Below are positions 8,063-15,626 of a stretch of DNA of 64,000 nt, in pieces. Numbering within the stretch: position 1 is the stretch's first letter; the number at the start of each line of letters is the position of its first letter. This DNA is from Ardenticatenaceae bacterium (GTDB lineage: Bacteria > Chloroflexota > Anaerolineae > Promineifilales > Promineifilaceae), in contig JACKBN010000007.1 in assembly GCA_020634565.1 (NCBI GenBank), positions 124,001 to 188,000 of the forward strand, in the 5' to 3' direction. Under the pieces are notes generated by a model that did no database searches, had not been told where the DNA came from, and worked only from the letters and a program-made list of their open reading frames with translations. Position numbers and translations under genes: made by a program.

Positions 8063-9313
8063 CTGCTTATACAAAGAAACGATATGTTCTCCGGCTTTCT
8101 GCCAGCTGTAAACTTGCAGCGCCCGTTTACGCAGTTTTTCGCCAAGCGCCACACGTTCCTCAGGTTGATGCAGCAGGGTGGCAATGGCTTCAGTAAAAGC
8201 GGTCACATCGCCGCTGGGCGCATACACACCCAAATCGCCCAAATATTCGCGGTGAACGGCCGAATCATACGCCACCACCGGCTGTCCCAGCGCCATGTAA
8301 TTCAGCAGCTTACCACTGCCTTCGCTGGTAGACATTTTGGGAGCCACGGCGATATCACCCAGCGACAAATAAGCGGGCGCATTCTGGTACATCACCTTGC
8401 CCGTGAATGTCACATAATCGGCCACATCTTTTTGGCGAGCCACGGCCTGGTAATGCGCCACGTTTGGATAACCCATAATGAGAAAATGGCACTTCTCTCC
8501 GGCCTGCTTTAAGCGCGCCGCTGCTTCAATTAAATGGGGCACACCCTGATAATCAGTCAGCAGCCCAAGATAGGCCACGATAGGCCGATCCAGCGGCAGG
8601 CCCAATCTTTGGCGCAAATCTTGCTTCATTTCGGGGCTAAAGCGTTCGGGATCAAACCGCCGATGATTGGCACAGTCAGGCAACGGAATCAGTTTATCTT
8701 TAGCCAGTTGAAAATCTTCTTCCAGCAAGCGTGTGGCTTTAATGGAGCTGGTGAGAATCGCTTGCGGCATTTTGTTGATGAAATTTTCCAGACGAAACGC
8801 CAAACGATAAAGACGGCCGTCTTTACGCAAAAAGTTGTGATCGGTCATTTCGGCCGTCATGCTGCCCTGAAAGTCAAAAACCAGGGGGCGGCGCAGCAAT
8901 TTGGAGAGCACGCCACCAATGAGCGCGCCTTCGTGCATGTGCCCGTGAATGACATCTGGCTTAAAGCGAATGGCTTCAACCAAAGATTGCCAGGCCAGGT
9001 ACACATCAAAAGCAATCTTGTGACGCGAAGACCCAACCTCGTATTCGGGCCGCCACGGCAACGGCGCCGTGCGGCGAATGTCGAGATCAGGCATATCGCT
9101 TCCTTTATAATAGGTAACGATAGCCACCTGATGCCCCATTCCTTGCAGCGTGTACGCTTCTTCCAGAATGCGGATGTGCCCGCCATAGTCGCTAAAAAAG
9201 GAAGTGGGCGCAATCATAAGGATGCGAAACGGCCGTTCGCCCGCAGCTGCTTTGGCGACAGTATCTCGTTTAGCCATCTTCACCTCGCCCACCGCAGATT
9301 GACTGCTACGCAT
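8051..9313 (-). CDS. Family 4 glycosyltransferase (GT-B fold)
   Basis: The product of about 420 residues has the two Rossmann-like halves of a GT4 enzyme. The N-terminal part holds ILMIAPTSFFSDYGGHIRILEEA, with the glycine-rich acceptor loop, and DVIHGHMHEGALIGG. The C-terminal part holds VAYLGLLTDYQGVPHLIEAA and the sugar-nucleotide loop with APKMSTSEGSGKLLNYMALGQPVV. It probably transfers a sugar to a lipid or polysaccharide acceptor at the inner membrane face; donor and acceptor cannot be told. The start chosen is the ATG at 9313, which has GGAG six bases upstream and overlaps the stop of the preceding gene by 8 bases; an alternative ATG lies at 9277. It is co-directional with the three genes upstream. 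Confidence 0.85.
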   Translation of the reverse strand: MRSSQSAVGEVKMAKRDTVAKAAAGERPFRILMIAPTSFFSDYGGHIRILEEAYTLQGMGHQVAIVTYYKGSDMPDLDIRRTAPLPWRPEYEVGSSRHKIAFDVYLAWQSLVEAIRFKPDVIHGHMHEGALIGGVLSKLLRRPLVFDFQGSMTAEMTDHNFLRKDGRLYRLAFRLENFINKMPQAILTSSIKATRLLEEDFQLAKDKLIPLPDCANHRRFDPERFSPEMKQDLRQRLGLPLDRPIVAYLGLLTDYQGVPHLIEAAARLKQAGEKCHFLIMGYPNVAHYQAVARQKDVADYVTFTGKVMYQNAPAYLSLGDIAVAPKMSTSEGSGKLLNYMALGQPVVAYDSAVHREYLGDLGVYAPSGDVTAFTEAIATLLHQPEERVALGEKLRKRALQVYSWQKAGEHIVSLYKQLTK

Positions 9314-10286
9314 CTTTATCTCCACTGCGAGTGACAAAGCTGCCAAACAAATGAGACGCCATACTGCGCCTCTCAATAGGTGGCGACTGACGCTCATCCC
9401 AATCATTTTTCTCGCGTGAATCCAGCCATTTCGCCCGTTCGAGGGCCAGCTGCTCTGCGAGGGCAGCCAGGATTTCTTGCTCCTCGCTGTAAACCAGCCG
9501 CCTCACTTCTTTGAGTTCATTCACCATCGCATCCAGCCAGCGCAGGGTAGCTTGCTTGTTTTGCAGAGCATGCAGCGGAATGTCTCGATCATTTTCCAAG
9601 GGCAAGGTGGTGAGGGCAAAGGGCAGCCCGGCAAACCGCAAAATATCTCGCCAACCGGAAGATTGCTGCATCGCTTTAAACATAGCCAGAGAAACCAATC
9701 CCGGCAGCGTTTCTGTGCCCTGAACCAGGCTGTCATACTCATCGGGATCGACAAAGTAGGGAAGCGCACCCAGGAGGATGCCAAAATTAACGGCCGTTTC
9801 CACCGCCTGTGGGTCCGCTTTGGGTGAGGGCATCAGGCAAAAAGCGCTGTCTTTGAACAGGTCCGGAGTGGCGACGCTGGCATCAGAACGGCCGTCTGTC
9901 AGGTAAGGGGCCGCCAAAACCGGCACAGCCCCCACATAGTGCCCCTGTTGCATATATAGCTTGGCCCAATCCAACCCCAAACGCTTTAAGCTGGACAAAT
10001 CGATGAGCAAAGTGTGCGATTGAAGTTCAGAGCCAATAACCTGCAAAATGCTCTCAACATCGGCAATTTGGGCAGTGATAACCAAAATATCGGCCATGCG
10101 GGCAGCCGTCACCAGATTGGGCTCTGCCTTGTCAATCGCTTTGAGCTTATCTTTGGCAAACCTGCCTTTGGCATCATCAGGATCATGGCCTACGACGGTC
10201 ACGTCCAAGGGCGACTGCTTCACAGCCAGCCCAATTGATGCGCCCACGCGATCCAAGCCGATAATGGTAATGGTTTGTGTCTTCAT
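9306..10286 (-). CDS. TyrA-like NAD(P)-binding dehydrogenase, degenerate catalytic motif
   Basis: The 326-residue product begins with the dinucleotide-binding segment TITIIGLDRVGASIGLA and continues with the architecture of prephenate/arogenate dehydrogenases (Rossmann domain, then a helical dimerisation domain). In that family the Rossmann domain ends with a G-G-H-P-M-A-G motif whose histidine is catalytic. Here the matching segment near residue 117 reads VGAVPVLAAPYL, with no HPM. The fold call is reasonably firm but canonical tyrosine biosynthesis is doubtful; it may act on another 3-hydroxy or cyclohexadiene acid. It overlaps the downstream glycosyltransferase by 8 bases, which suggests translational coupling. 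No SD is obvious at the ATG 10286. Confidence 0.65.
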   Translation of the reverse strand: MKTQTITIIGLDRVGASIGLAVKQSPLDVTVVGHDPDDAKGRFAKDKLKAIDKAEPNLVTAARMADILVITAQIADVESILQVIGSELQSHTLLIDLSSLKRLGLDWAKLYMQQGHYVGAVPVLAAPYLTDGRSDASVATPDLFKDSAFCLMPSPKADPQAVETAVNFGILLGALPYFVDPDEYDSLVQGTETLPGLVSLAMFKAMQQSSGWRDILRFAGLPFALTTLPLENDRDIPLHALQNKQATLRWLDAMVNELKEVRRLVYSEEQEILAALAEQLALERAKWLDSREKNDWDERQSPPIERRSMASHLFGSFVTRSGDKDA

Positions 10287-10329
10287 AAAATCCCCTCAAG
10301 TCCCTGTGCTATCTGTCTTTGTTTCAGCC

Positions 10330-10896
10330 TTAATTCTGGTCATCGGCCCATTGCAGCACGCGGAGCAGTCGAGCCTCTTCGCTATCATCGTCTGGCGGAA
10401 TTGGGTCCTGGTGTCGCTGCATGAGCCGGACCGCCTGCGGGGTACTACCAGCAGCGGCGGCCATTTCGGCGCTCCAGCTGGGATGCTGCATTTTAACCAC
10501 AAACGGCCGTTGCCAACCCGTTGCTTCCCCCTGCCCCCAAACGGCCGTTTGCCGCGGCAGAAAAATGGAGGCCAGCACAATTAAAGAACGTTCCCAAATG
10601 GAGAGCGGAAGTCGGGTTTTGCCCACGTCGTGCAGCAGAGCGGCAACCAATAAATCTGGCTCATTATGCCCTGCCGCTTGCAGCATCTTCATGACACGGT
10701 AGCTATGCCATTGATCATTCAGGGCAAATCGGTCAAACAAGGACATCTCGCTGGCTGACAAAATGGCAGCAACTTCTTCACGCGCGGTTGGATTAAGGGG
10801 AACGGCCGTTACAATCTGCCAAAATTGCCACAGCCGGTAACGCCACATTGCCCAAAACCCATCCGAGTGGCGGCTAGAACCGAGGGCCAACGCCAC
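10330..10896 (-). CDS. HD-domain metal-dependent phosphohydrolase
   Basis: The 188-residue product carries an HD domain: WHSYRV supplies the first histidine, LLHDVGKT the HD pair (about residue 88), and QHPSWSAEM and HQDP further metal ligands. Such proteins hydrolyse phosphate esters or nucleotides; the substrate is unknown. The GTG at 10896 overlaps the stop of the M50 gene by 23 bases; an internal ATG at 10848 would remove the first 16 residues. It lies between the protease and the TyrA-like gene, all on the minus strand with short spacing, and contains several ACGGCCGT copies. Confidence 0.7.
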   Translation of the reverse strand: MALALGSSRHSDGFWAMWRYRLWQFWQIVTAVPLNPTAREEVAAILSASEMSLFDRFALNDQWHSYRVMKMLQAAGHNEPDLLVAALLHDVGKTRLPLSIWERSLIVLASIFLPRQTAVWGQGEATGWQRPFVVKMQHPSWSAEMAAAAGSTPQAVRLMQRHQDPIPPDDDSEEARLLRVLQWADDQN

Positions 10897-11611
10897 CCTG
10901 AATCATCTGGTAACTTTGCACCGCCAATAAGCCAAACATAAACGCCATGTACAAACTATTAAAGTAAACATAGCCCACAATTGCCAACAGGGCGCCAGTC
11001 ACCACCGACAGCCACAGTGCATTGCGTAACCCATTCCAGCGATCAAACCGCATGAAAATCTGCTGCGACACTCTGCCACCATCCAAAGGGAACACCGGCA
11101 GCAAATTGAGTATTCCCCAGAACACATTCACCCAGACGATGGTTGCAATTGCTTCATTGACCAAATCGCCAGCAGAAAACAAATAAGCCATAGGCACAGG
11201 CAAAAAGCCAAACATGGGATTGGTAAATACAAGTCCCCCAGCCAGCTCAACAATTCCAATAACAATTCCCACAAAGAAAAAGCCCGCAAATGGGCCAGCC
11301 AGCGAGATCGCAATTTGCTGCAACCAACCCAACGACATCCGCCTGGCCGATAGAGGCACAGCCAAACCGCCAAAATGATATAAAACAATGAACGAATCAA
11401 TATCATAACGGCGCATCATGAGCGAATGGCCCAACTCATGAATGAGAATTGAAACAAAGATTACAGCTACCCAAATAGCGATGCGCTCCAGGTTAAACGA
11501 CGAGGCACCTAAAAAAATTGCCAGCACCCAAAAGAAGGGGCTTATACGCACGGAGAAGCCAAATAGAGAAAAATTTAAATCAAATCGAGTTGGGGGTGGT
11601 ACCTGAAACAT
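10874..11611 (-). CDS. M50 family intramembrane metalloprotease
   Basis: A polytopic membrane protein of about 245 residues with the site-2-protease zinc signature HELGH and the second conserved motif NLLPVFPLDGGR. Several hydrophobic segments surround both. Members cleave transmembrane segments, often to release anti-sigma or other regulators, but no substrate gene is next to it. The ATG at 11611 (MFQVPPP) was chosen because CAGGAAAA lies about ten bases upstream; upstream in-frame codons would add 34 atypical residues. It is the first gene of the minus-strand group 11611-8051 and is divergent from the DUF951 gene. Confidence 0.85.
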   Translation of the reverse strand: MFQVPPPTRFDLNFSLFGFSVRISPFFWVLAIFLGASSFNLERIAIWVAVIFVSILIHELGHSLMMRRYDIDSFIVLYHFGGLAVPLSARRMSLGWLQQIAISLAGPFAGFFFVGIVIGIVELAGGLVFTNPMFGFLPVPMAYLFSAGDLVNEAIATIVWVNVFWGILNLLPVFPLDGGRVSQQIFMRFDRWNGLRNALWLSVVTGALLAIVGYVYFNSLYMAFMFGLLAVQSYQMIQGGVGPRF

Positions 11612-11770
11612 AAATAAGTTTTCCTGAGTAAAAATTACACACCTGCTCAGACCAAGGTCGCGAATTGAAGTATACCTTGCAGGCAAATTAGCGGCGAATG
11701 ATGGGCTAGCCACGAAGACAAAGTTTACCTGCCGTTCAGATTAGCATGGGGCAAACGGCCGTAAATCGTA

Positions 11771-11800
11771 TTGGCAAACGGCCGTTCCCGCACCTATAAT
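11771..11800 (+). promoter_or_regulatory. Leaderless promoter with palindrome spacer
   Basis: TTGGCA (11771-11776), 18 bases and TATAAT (11795-11800) precede the ATG at 11809 by only eight bases, so the mRNA probably starts at or next to the start codon. The spacer contains a full AACGGCCGTT. Confidence 0.7.
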
Positions 11801-11808
11801 CGCCCACT

Positions 11809-12033
11809 ATGTACGTAGAAATTCATCTGGGCGATATTGTACGCATGCGCAAGCCACATCCCTGTGGCAGTTACGAATGGGAAGTGGTGCGCGTTGGCAC
11901 CGATGTGGGGCTGGTCTGCCAAACCTGCGGCCGCCGCGTCATGCTGCCACGCGGCGTCTTCAACAAGCGGCTCAAAACCATCGTCAAATCCGCCGCCCAA
12001 GACACAGACACGGAAGCCGAAACCCCCGAATGA
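11809..12033 (+). CDS. DUF951 family small protein
   Basis: The 74-residue product matches DUF951: RMRKPHPCGSYEWEVVRVG, then a CxxCG pair (CQTCGRRVMLPRGVFNKR). The cysteines and fold suggest a small zinc or nucleic-acid-binding beta protein; the function is unknown, though the family is widespread in Firmicutes and Chloroflexota. No SD is visible and the -10 box ends eight bases before the ATG, so it is read from a leaderless transcript. The stop overlaps the start of the glycosyltransferase gene (ATGA). Confidence 0.85.
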   Translation: MYVEIHLGDIVRMRKPHPCGSYEWEVVRVGTDVGLVCQTCGRRVMLPRGVFNKRLKTIVKSAAQDTDTEAETPE

Positions 12034-13493
12034 ACACCGTTATCCTCATTTTATATTTTACGGCGCTGGGTGGGCTGGCGCTTTACGGGCTGTTTGGGCT
12101 GCTCACCTTTGGCCTTTACTGGCGGCATCGTCACGCTAAATTCCCTACCCCGCCGCTGCCCGTCACGCTGCCTGCCGTCACGGTGCAACTCCCCGTATTT
12201 AATGAACCCTTTGTGGTGGAGCGATTGATTCATACGGCCGTTGCTCTACAATACCCCGCCGACAAACTGCAAATTCAGGTCATCGACGATTCCACCGACA
12301 GCACCACCGAACGCGCCGCCCGCTGGGTCGCCTATTATAAGGAAAAGGGTGTCAACATTTCCCTGGTGCACCGCAGCCAGCGGAACGGCTTCAAAGCCGG
12401 CGCATTGGCGGAGGCGCTGCCACAGGCCAGCGGCGAATTCATCGCCATTTTTGATGCAGATTTTCAGCCCCAACCGGATTTCTTACAGCAAACCATTCCC
12501 CATTTCGCCCCAAGCCCCAGGCTGGGCATGGTACAAACGCGCTGGGGGCACTTAAACACACCTTACTCGCCGCTCACCCAGGCCCAAGCCATCGCCCTGG
12601 ACAAACATTTTGTGATGGAACAAACAGTGCGCCATCGGGCCAGCCTGTTCCCCAAATTTAACGGTGCGGGCGGCGTGTGGCGGCGCGCCTGCCTGGAAGA
12701 TGCCGGTGGCTGGGAAAGCGACACCGTTTGTGAAGACATGTGTCTGAGCACCCGCGCCGTCCTGCGCCAATGGGAGTGTCTCTTTCTGAACGACGTGCAA
12801 TCCCCCGCCGAACTGCCCACCACGATTTCGGCCTATAAAAGCCAACAGGCACGCTGGTCTAAAGGATCATCACAATGTTTGCTGAAATACGGCCGTACCA
12901 TCACCACCGCCCACCAGCACACCATCCTGGCGCGCTTTTATGCCCTCATGTCCATGTCGGCTTACAGCACCAACCTCTTCCTCATTTTGCTGCTGCTGCT
13001 GCAAATTCCACTTTTGCTGCTCGACTTTCGCTTTTCGCCGTGGATGCTGCTGTTTTCCCTGGCGGGCATTGGCCAGCCGCTGCTGTTTGTGATGAGCCAG
13101 CGGGTGCTGTACCGGGATTGGCTGTGGCGGCTGCGTCACTTCCCCACGATGGTGCTCGTCGCCATTGGCCTGGCCCCCAATAATGTGCGGGCCATTTTTC
13201 AGGCATTCTTGCGCCGCCAGCATGAGTTTGTGCGCACGCCCAAGCAGGGAAATCGCACCGGCACGCCCCTGCTGGAGCTAAACTTCGACTGGATTTTTCT
13301 GGTGGAATTAAGCCTGGCCCTTTACGCCTGGGCCGGTGTCTTTTTGGCGCTGCGCCTGGGGAATTATGGACCGCTGTTCTTTTTGGGCAGCTGCGCCCTG
13401 GCTTTCAGCGGTATGGTTGCCCTCAACATGCGCGAATGGCGCTGGCATCTAAAGCAAGAACATCGCGAAACGGCCGTTTCTCCCCTTCCCTAA
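12030..13493 (+). CDS. Family 2 processive-type glycosyltransferase, membrane-bound
   Basis: The product of about 487 residues starts with a membrane segment, followed by a GT2 (cellulose synthase-like) catalytic domain and four or five C-terminal hydrophobic helices. The catalytic residues are visible: IDDSTDS near residue 87, FDADF near 140, the CED acceptor aspartate near 234 and the QQARW motif near 271. It most resembles the glucomannan synthase/ceramide glucosyltransferase branch, making a polysaccharide or glycolipid at the membrane; the product is not predictable. The ATG at 12030 overlaps the upstream TGA, so the two genes are translationally coupled. The C-terminus runs through one ACGGCCGT read as Thr-Ala-Val. 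Confidence 0.88.
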   Translation: MNTVILILYFTALGGLALYGLFGLLTFGLYWRHRHAKFPTPPLPVTLPAVTVQLPVFNEPFVVERLIHTAVALQYPADKLQIQVIDDSTDSTTERAARWVAYYKEKGVNISLVHRSQRNGFKAGALAEALPQASGEFIAIFDADFQPQPDFLQQTIPHFAPSPRLGMVQTRWGHLNTPYSPLTQAQAIALDKHFVMEQTVRHRASLFPKFNGAGGVWRRACLEDAGGWESDTVCEDMCLSTRAVLRQWECLFLNDVQSPAELPTTISAYKSQQARWSKGSSQCLLKYGRTITTAHQHTILARFYALMSMSAYSTNLFLILLLLLQIPLLLLDFRFSPWMLLFSLAGIGQPLLFVMSQRVLYRDWLWRLRHFPTMVLVAIGLAPNNVRAIFQAFLRRQHEFVRTPKQGNRTGTPLLELNFDWIFLVELSLALYAWAGVFLALRLGNYGPLFFLGSCALAFSGMVALNMREWRWHLKQEHRETAVSPLP

Positions 13494-13637
13494 ACCTCAA
13501 CCACCCAATTTCACACTTGAGCCACGCACAATAACCGTGCTTTCTTTGGCTTCACTAATAAATTTATTAATTTATTGAGATTTTTGAATGGAATATTCAA
13601 ATTTTCAATAGATTTTCCTATTTTTTATAAAAATCGC

Positions 13638-13666
13638 TTGACATTCGCCAGAAAACAAATTATTAT
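13638..13666 (+). promoter_or_regulatory. Strong promoter of the envelope cluster
   Basis: TTGACA (13638-13643), a 17-base spacer and TATTAT (13661-13666) lie in an AT-rich gap. The predicted start near 13673 gives a leader of about 54 nt before the DUF4097 gene. Confidence 0.8.
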
Positions 13667-13726
13667 CCGTTTAGTTGTTAATTTTATTTACATGCATATT
13701 AATTTTTCAAACACAGGGCAAAGAAA

Positions 13727-14449
13727 ATGAAAACTGTTAACTTTACCGAAACAGTTGAAGCAAAAACAAAGTTGGATGTACTGGTAGAAATTGGTTCCGT
13801 GACGATACGGCCGTCTACCGACAACGACATCCACATTGAAGCAACCTACCGCCACATGGACATCTCCGTCGAGCGACATGAAGACACCATCATGGTGCGC
13901 GCCGAGCAGGAAGATGATCTGTTCGTGAAGCTCTCTCGCCTGTTCCGCAATGATCACCCCAAAGCAGAACTGATCATTAATGTCCCGGCCCACTGCCCCA
14001 TTCAGACCAAAGTCATCACCGGCTCACTGGACGTTGAAGGCACCGCAGCCGCCGTTACAGCTCGCGTCATTACCGGCCAGCTGCGCTTGAAAAAGATTGC
14101 AGGGCCTATCTATGCCAAAACCACCACGGGCAGACTCACCTACAGTGGCGAACTCACCGAAGAAAACCATCGCTTTGAAACCACCACCGGAGAAATTCTG
14201 CTCACGCTGCCAGAAAGCACCAATGCAGAACTATTCGCCCAAACAGGCACAGGCAGTCTTAAATGCCATCTCCCCCTCGCTGAACAGCGCGAAGAGCGTC
14301 ATCTAGTGGGCGGCAAGCTGCGCGGCGTGCTTGGCAGCGGCGCAGGCCAGGTGAAGGCCAAGATTGGCACAGGCAGTTTGGTGATACGGCCGTTAACGTT
14401 CAAACAAAAAGAACCGGCCAATCTGCTTAAAGAAGCAGAACTTGTTTAA
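13727..14449 (+). CDS. DUF4097 beta-repeat protein
   Basis: The 240-residue product is made of repeated beta-strand units such as KVITGSLDVEG, RVITGQLRLKK, KTTTGRLTYSG, ETTTGEILLTL and KIGTGSLVIRP, the parallel beta-solenoid pattern of DUF4097/adhesin-like proteins. No signal peptide or membrane segment is seen, so it may be cytoplasmic. In Firmicutes the LiaX/YvlB proteins pair such a domain with a SHOCT-like helix and sense envelope stress; here the SHOCT-like part is on neighbouring genes. It heads the cluster and has its own promoter at 13638-13666. Confidence 0.75.
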   Translation: MKTVNFTETVEAKTKLDVLVEIGSVTIRPSTDNDIHIEATYRHMDISVERHEDTIMVRAEQEDDLFVKLSRLFRNDHPKAELIINVPAHCPIQTKVITGSLDVEGTAAAVTARVITGQLRLKKIAGPIYAKTTTGRLTYSGELTEENHRFETTTGEILLTLPESTNAELFAQTGTGSLKCHLPLAEQREERHLVGGKLRGVLGSGAGQVKAKIGTGSLVIRPLTFKQKEPANLLKEAELV

Positions 14450-14469
14450 CTTTTTTGGGCACATTCTTG

Positions 14470-14510
14470 AACTGTCAAGTATCATGGACAGCATCCATAT
14501 TCTGACAGTT
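14470..14510 (+). promoter_or_regulatory. Nested inverted repeat before the DUF2089 gene
   Basis: AACTGTCA (14470-14477) pairs with TGACAGTT (14503-14510). Inside lie ATGGA/TCCAT (14484-14488, 14494-14498) and a GACAG copy at 14487-14491. The repeated CTGTC/GACAG words just upstream of the SD resemble an operator, perhaps for the DUF2089 protein itself; this is inference. Confidence 0.4.
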
Positions 14511-14527
14511 TAAGGAGACACAGATTC

Positions 14528-14905
14528 ATGAATTCAGTCATTGGCCAATGTCCCATCTGCAACGACACCCTGCACGTGACCCGTTTGCACTGCCGCAACT
14601 GCGACACCAGCATCGAAGGGCACTTTTCGCTGGGCCGTTTGTATCAGCTCTCACCCGAGCAGCTTAGCTTTATCGAGACGTTTATCAAATGCGAAGGCAA
14701 AATCAACCGGGTAGAGCAAGAAATGGGCATGTCTTACCCCGCTGTGCGCAGCCGCCTCACCGAAGTCATCGAAGCGATGGGGTATGAAGTAGGTCCCGCC
14801 GAGCCAGAAGTCTCTGAAGAGACGCGGCAAGCGGTACTGGGTGATTTAAGCAGCGGCAAGCTGTCGGCCGAAGAAGCGCTGGCCATTTTGCGCGGCGAAG
14901 GCTAA
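14528..14905 (+). CDS. DUF2089 zinc-ribbon/HTH regulator with SHOCT-like tail
   Basis: The 125-residue product has an N-terminal zinc ribbon (CPICND at residues 8-13, CRNCDT near 24-29). A helical DNA-binding-like region follows, with QLSFIETFIKCEGKINRVEQEMGMSYPAVRSRLTEVIEAMGY, typical of DUF2089. The last 30 residues (SSGKLSAEEALAILRG) copy the helix pair found at the ends of three other proteins in the cluster. It is probably the cluster's transcription factor. The ATG at 14528 has AAGGAGACAC upstream. A nested inverted repeat lies in front. Confidence 0.8.
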   Translation: MNSVIGQCPICNDTLHVTRLHCRNCDTSIEGHFSLGRLYQLSPEQLSFIETFIKCEGKINRVEQEMGMSYPAVRSRLTEVIEAMGYEVGPAEPEVSEETRQAVLGDLSSGKLSAEEALAILRGEG

Positions 14906-15022
14906 TTGGTAACCGGTATTGAGTGAACAGTGGTCAGTGAGATTTACTGACGGGCAAAATGATAACCGATTACGAACAAACAACCGTTACCAACGCCAAA
15001 TCGCCCCTAAAAAGTTGATAAT

Positions 15023-15044
15023 CGCGCTTTTTATGTAAAGCGCG
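15023..15044 (+). promoter_or_regulatory. Short hairpin before the first SHOCT-like gene
   Basis: CGCGCTTT (15023-15030) and AAAGCGCG (15037-15044) pair around a six-base loop. No T tract follows, so a terminator function is uncertain. Confidence 0.35.
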
Positions 15045-15082
15045 TCTTGTAAGAAATCAGACAAAACAATTAGGAGCAAATC

Positions 15083-15523
15083 ATGAGCAAACCAAACCGC
15101 ATGGAAATTTTGGAACTGTTGAGCAACGGTAAAATTACGGCCGCAGAAGCAGCCGACCTGTTAAGCGATATCGGTCAGCCCGAAGCACCAGCCGCTGCCC
15201 CACCTCCCCCGGCAGCCAAAGCCCCCGAACCACCCAAAGCTGCATCTGCACCAGCTGCGCCAACCAATGGCGACAGCAGCAAAGAGCCAAGCTGGTTCCG
15301 CGTACGCGTGGCCAATTTAGAAACTGGCAAAAATCGCGTTACGGTGAACATTCCGGTTAAAATGATGAAGTTTGGCCTGAAGATTGGCAGCCGCTTCAGC
15401 CCAGAGATTGAAAATCTGGACTGGAACGAGCTGACAGGCATGATGCAAGACATGAAAACCGGCATGTTGGTTGATGTACAGGATGAAGACAGCAACGAGC
15501 ATGTGCAAGTTTATTTAGACTAG
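15083..15523 (+). CDS. SHOCT-like / WxRVRV-domain protein (paralogue A)
   Basis: The 146-residue product begins with a SHOCT-like helix pair (EILELLSNGKITAAEAADLL, residues 9-28), then an Ala/Pro linker. Its C-terminal domain opens with WFRVRVANLETGKNRVTVNIP and ends VDVQDEDSNEHVQVYLD. The same architecture is encoded at 21380-21763, and the C-terminal domain recurs at 18874-19293. The family is annotated as SHOCT-like or YvlB-related in Firmicutes and Chloroflexota; its function is not established. The ATG 15083 has TAGGAG nine bases upstream. It is probably co-transcribed with the DUF4097 and ABC genes downstream. Confidence 0.75.
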   Translation: MSKPNRMEILELLSNGKITAAEAADLLSDIGQPEAPAAAPPPPAAKAPEPPKAASAPAAPTNGDSSKEPSWFRVRVANLETGKNRVTVNIPVKMMKFGLKIGSRFSPEIENLDWNELTGMMQDMKTGMLVDVQDEDSNEHVQVYLD

Positions 15524-15531
15524 CATCCAAC

Positions 15532-15605
15532 TGTCATTCTCAACGGAGTGAGGAATCTTTCTACTTGTCATGTTAAAAGATTCCTCGTTTTCACTCCAAA
15601 TGACA
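15532..15605. repeat. Palindromic intergenic repeat
   Basis: Three nested inverted pairs fill this gap: TGTCATT/AATGACA (15532-15538, 15599-15605), GGAGTG/CACTCC (15545-15550, 15592-15597) and the 11-bp GAGGAATCTTT/AAAGATTCCTC (15550-15560, 15576-15586). The layout TGTCATTCT...GAGTGAGGAATCTT is like a palindromic repeat often seen between genes in Chloroflexota and Bacteroidota. It looks like a small mobile or formerly mobile unit. Confidence 0.65.
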
Positions 15606-15626
15606 CGATAAAGCGAAGGTAACAGT

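Noticed and set aside
9314..9406. N-terminal extension of the glycosyltransferase
   Set aside because: It lies wholly within the TyrA-like gene, and the ATG 9313 has a much better SD.
13494..13637. AT-rich gap as a replication origin or attachment site
   Set aside because: No DnaA-box cluster, tRNA or integrase is nearby; a simple promoter region suffices.
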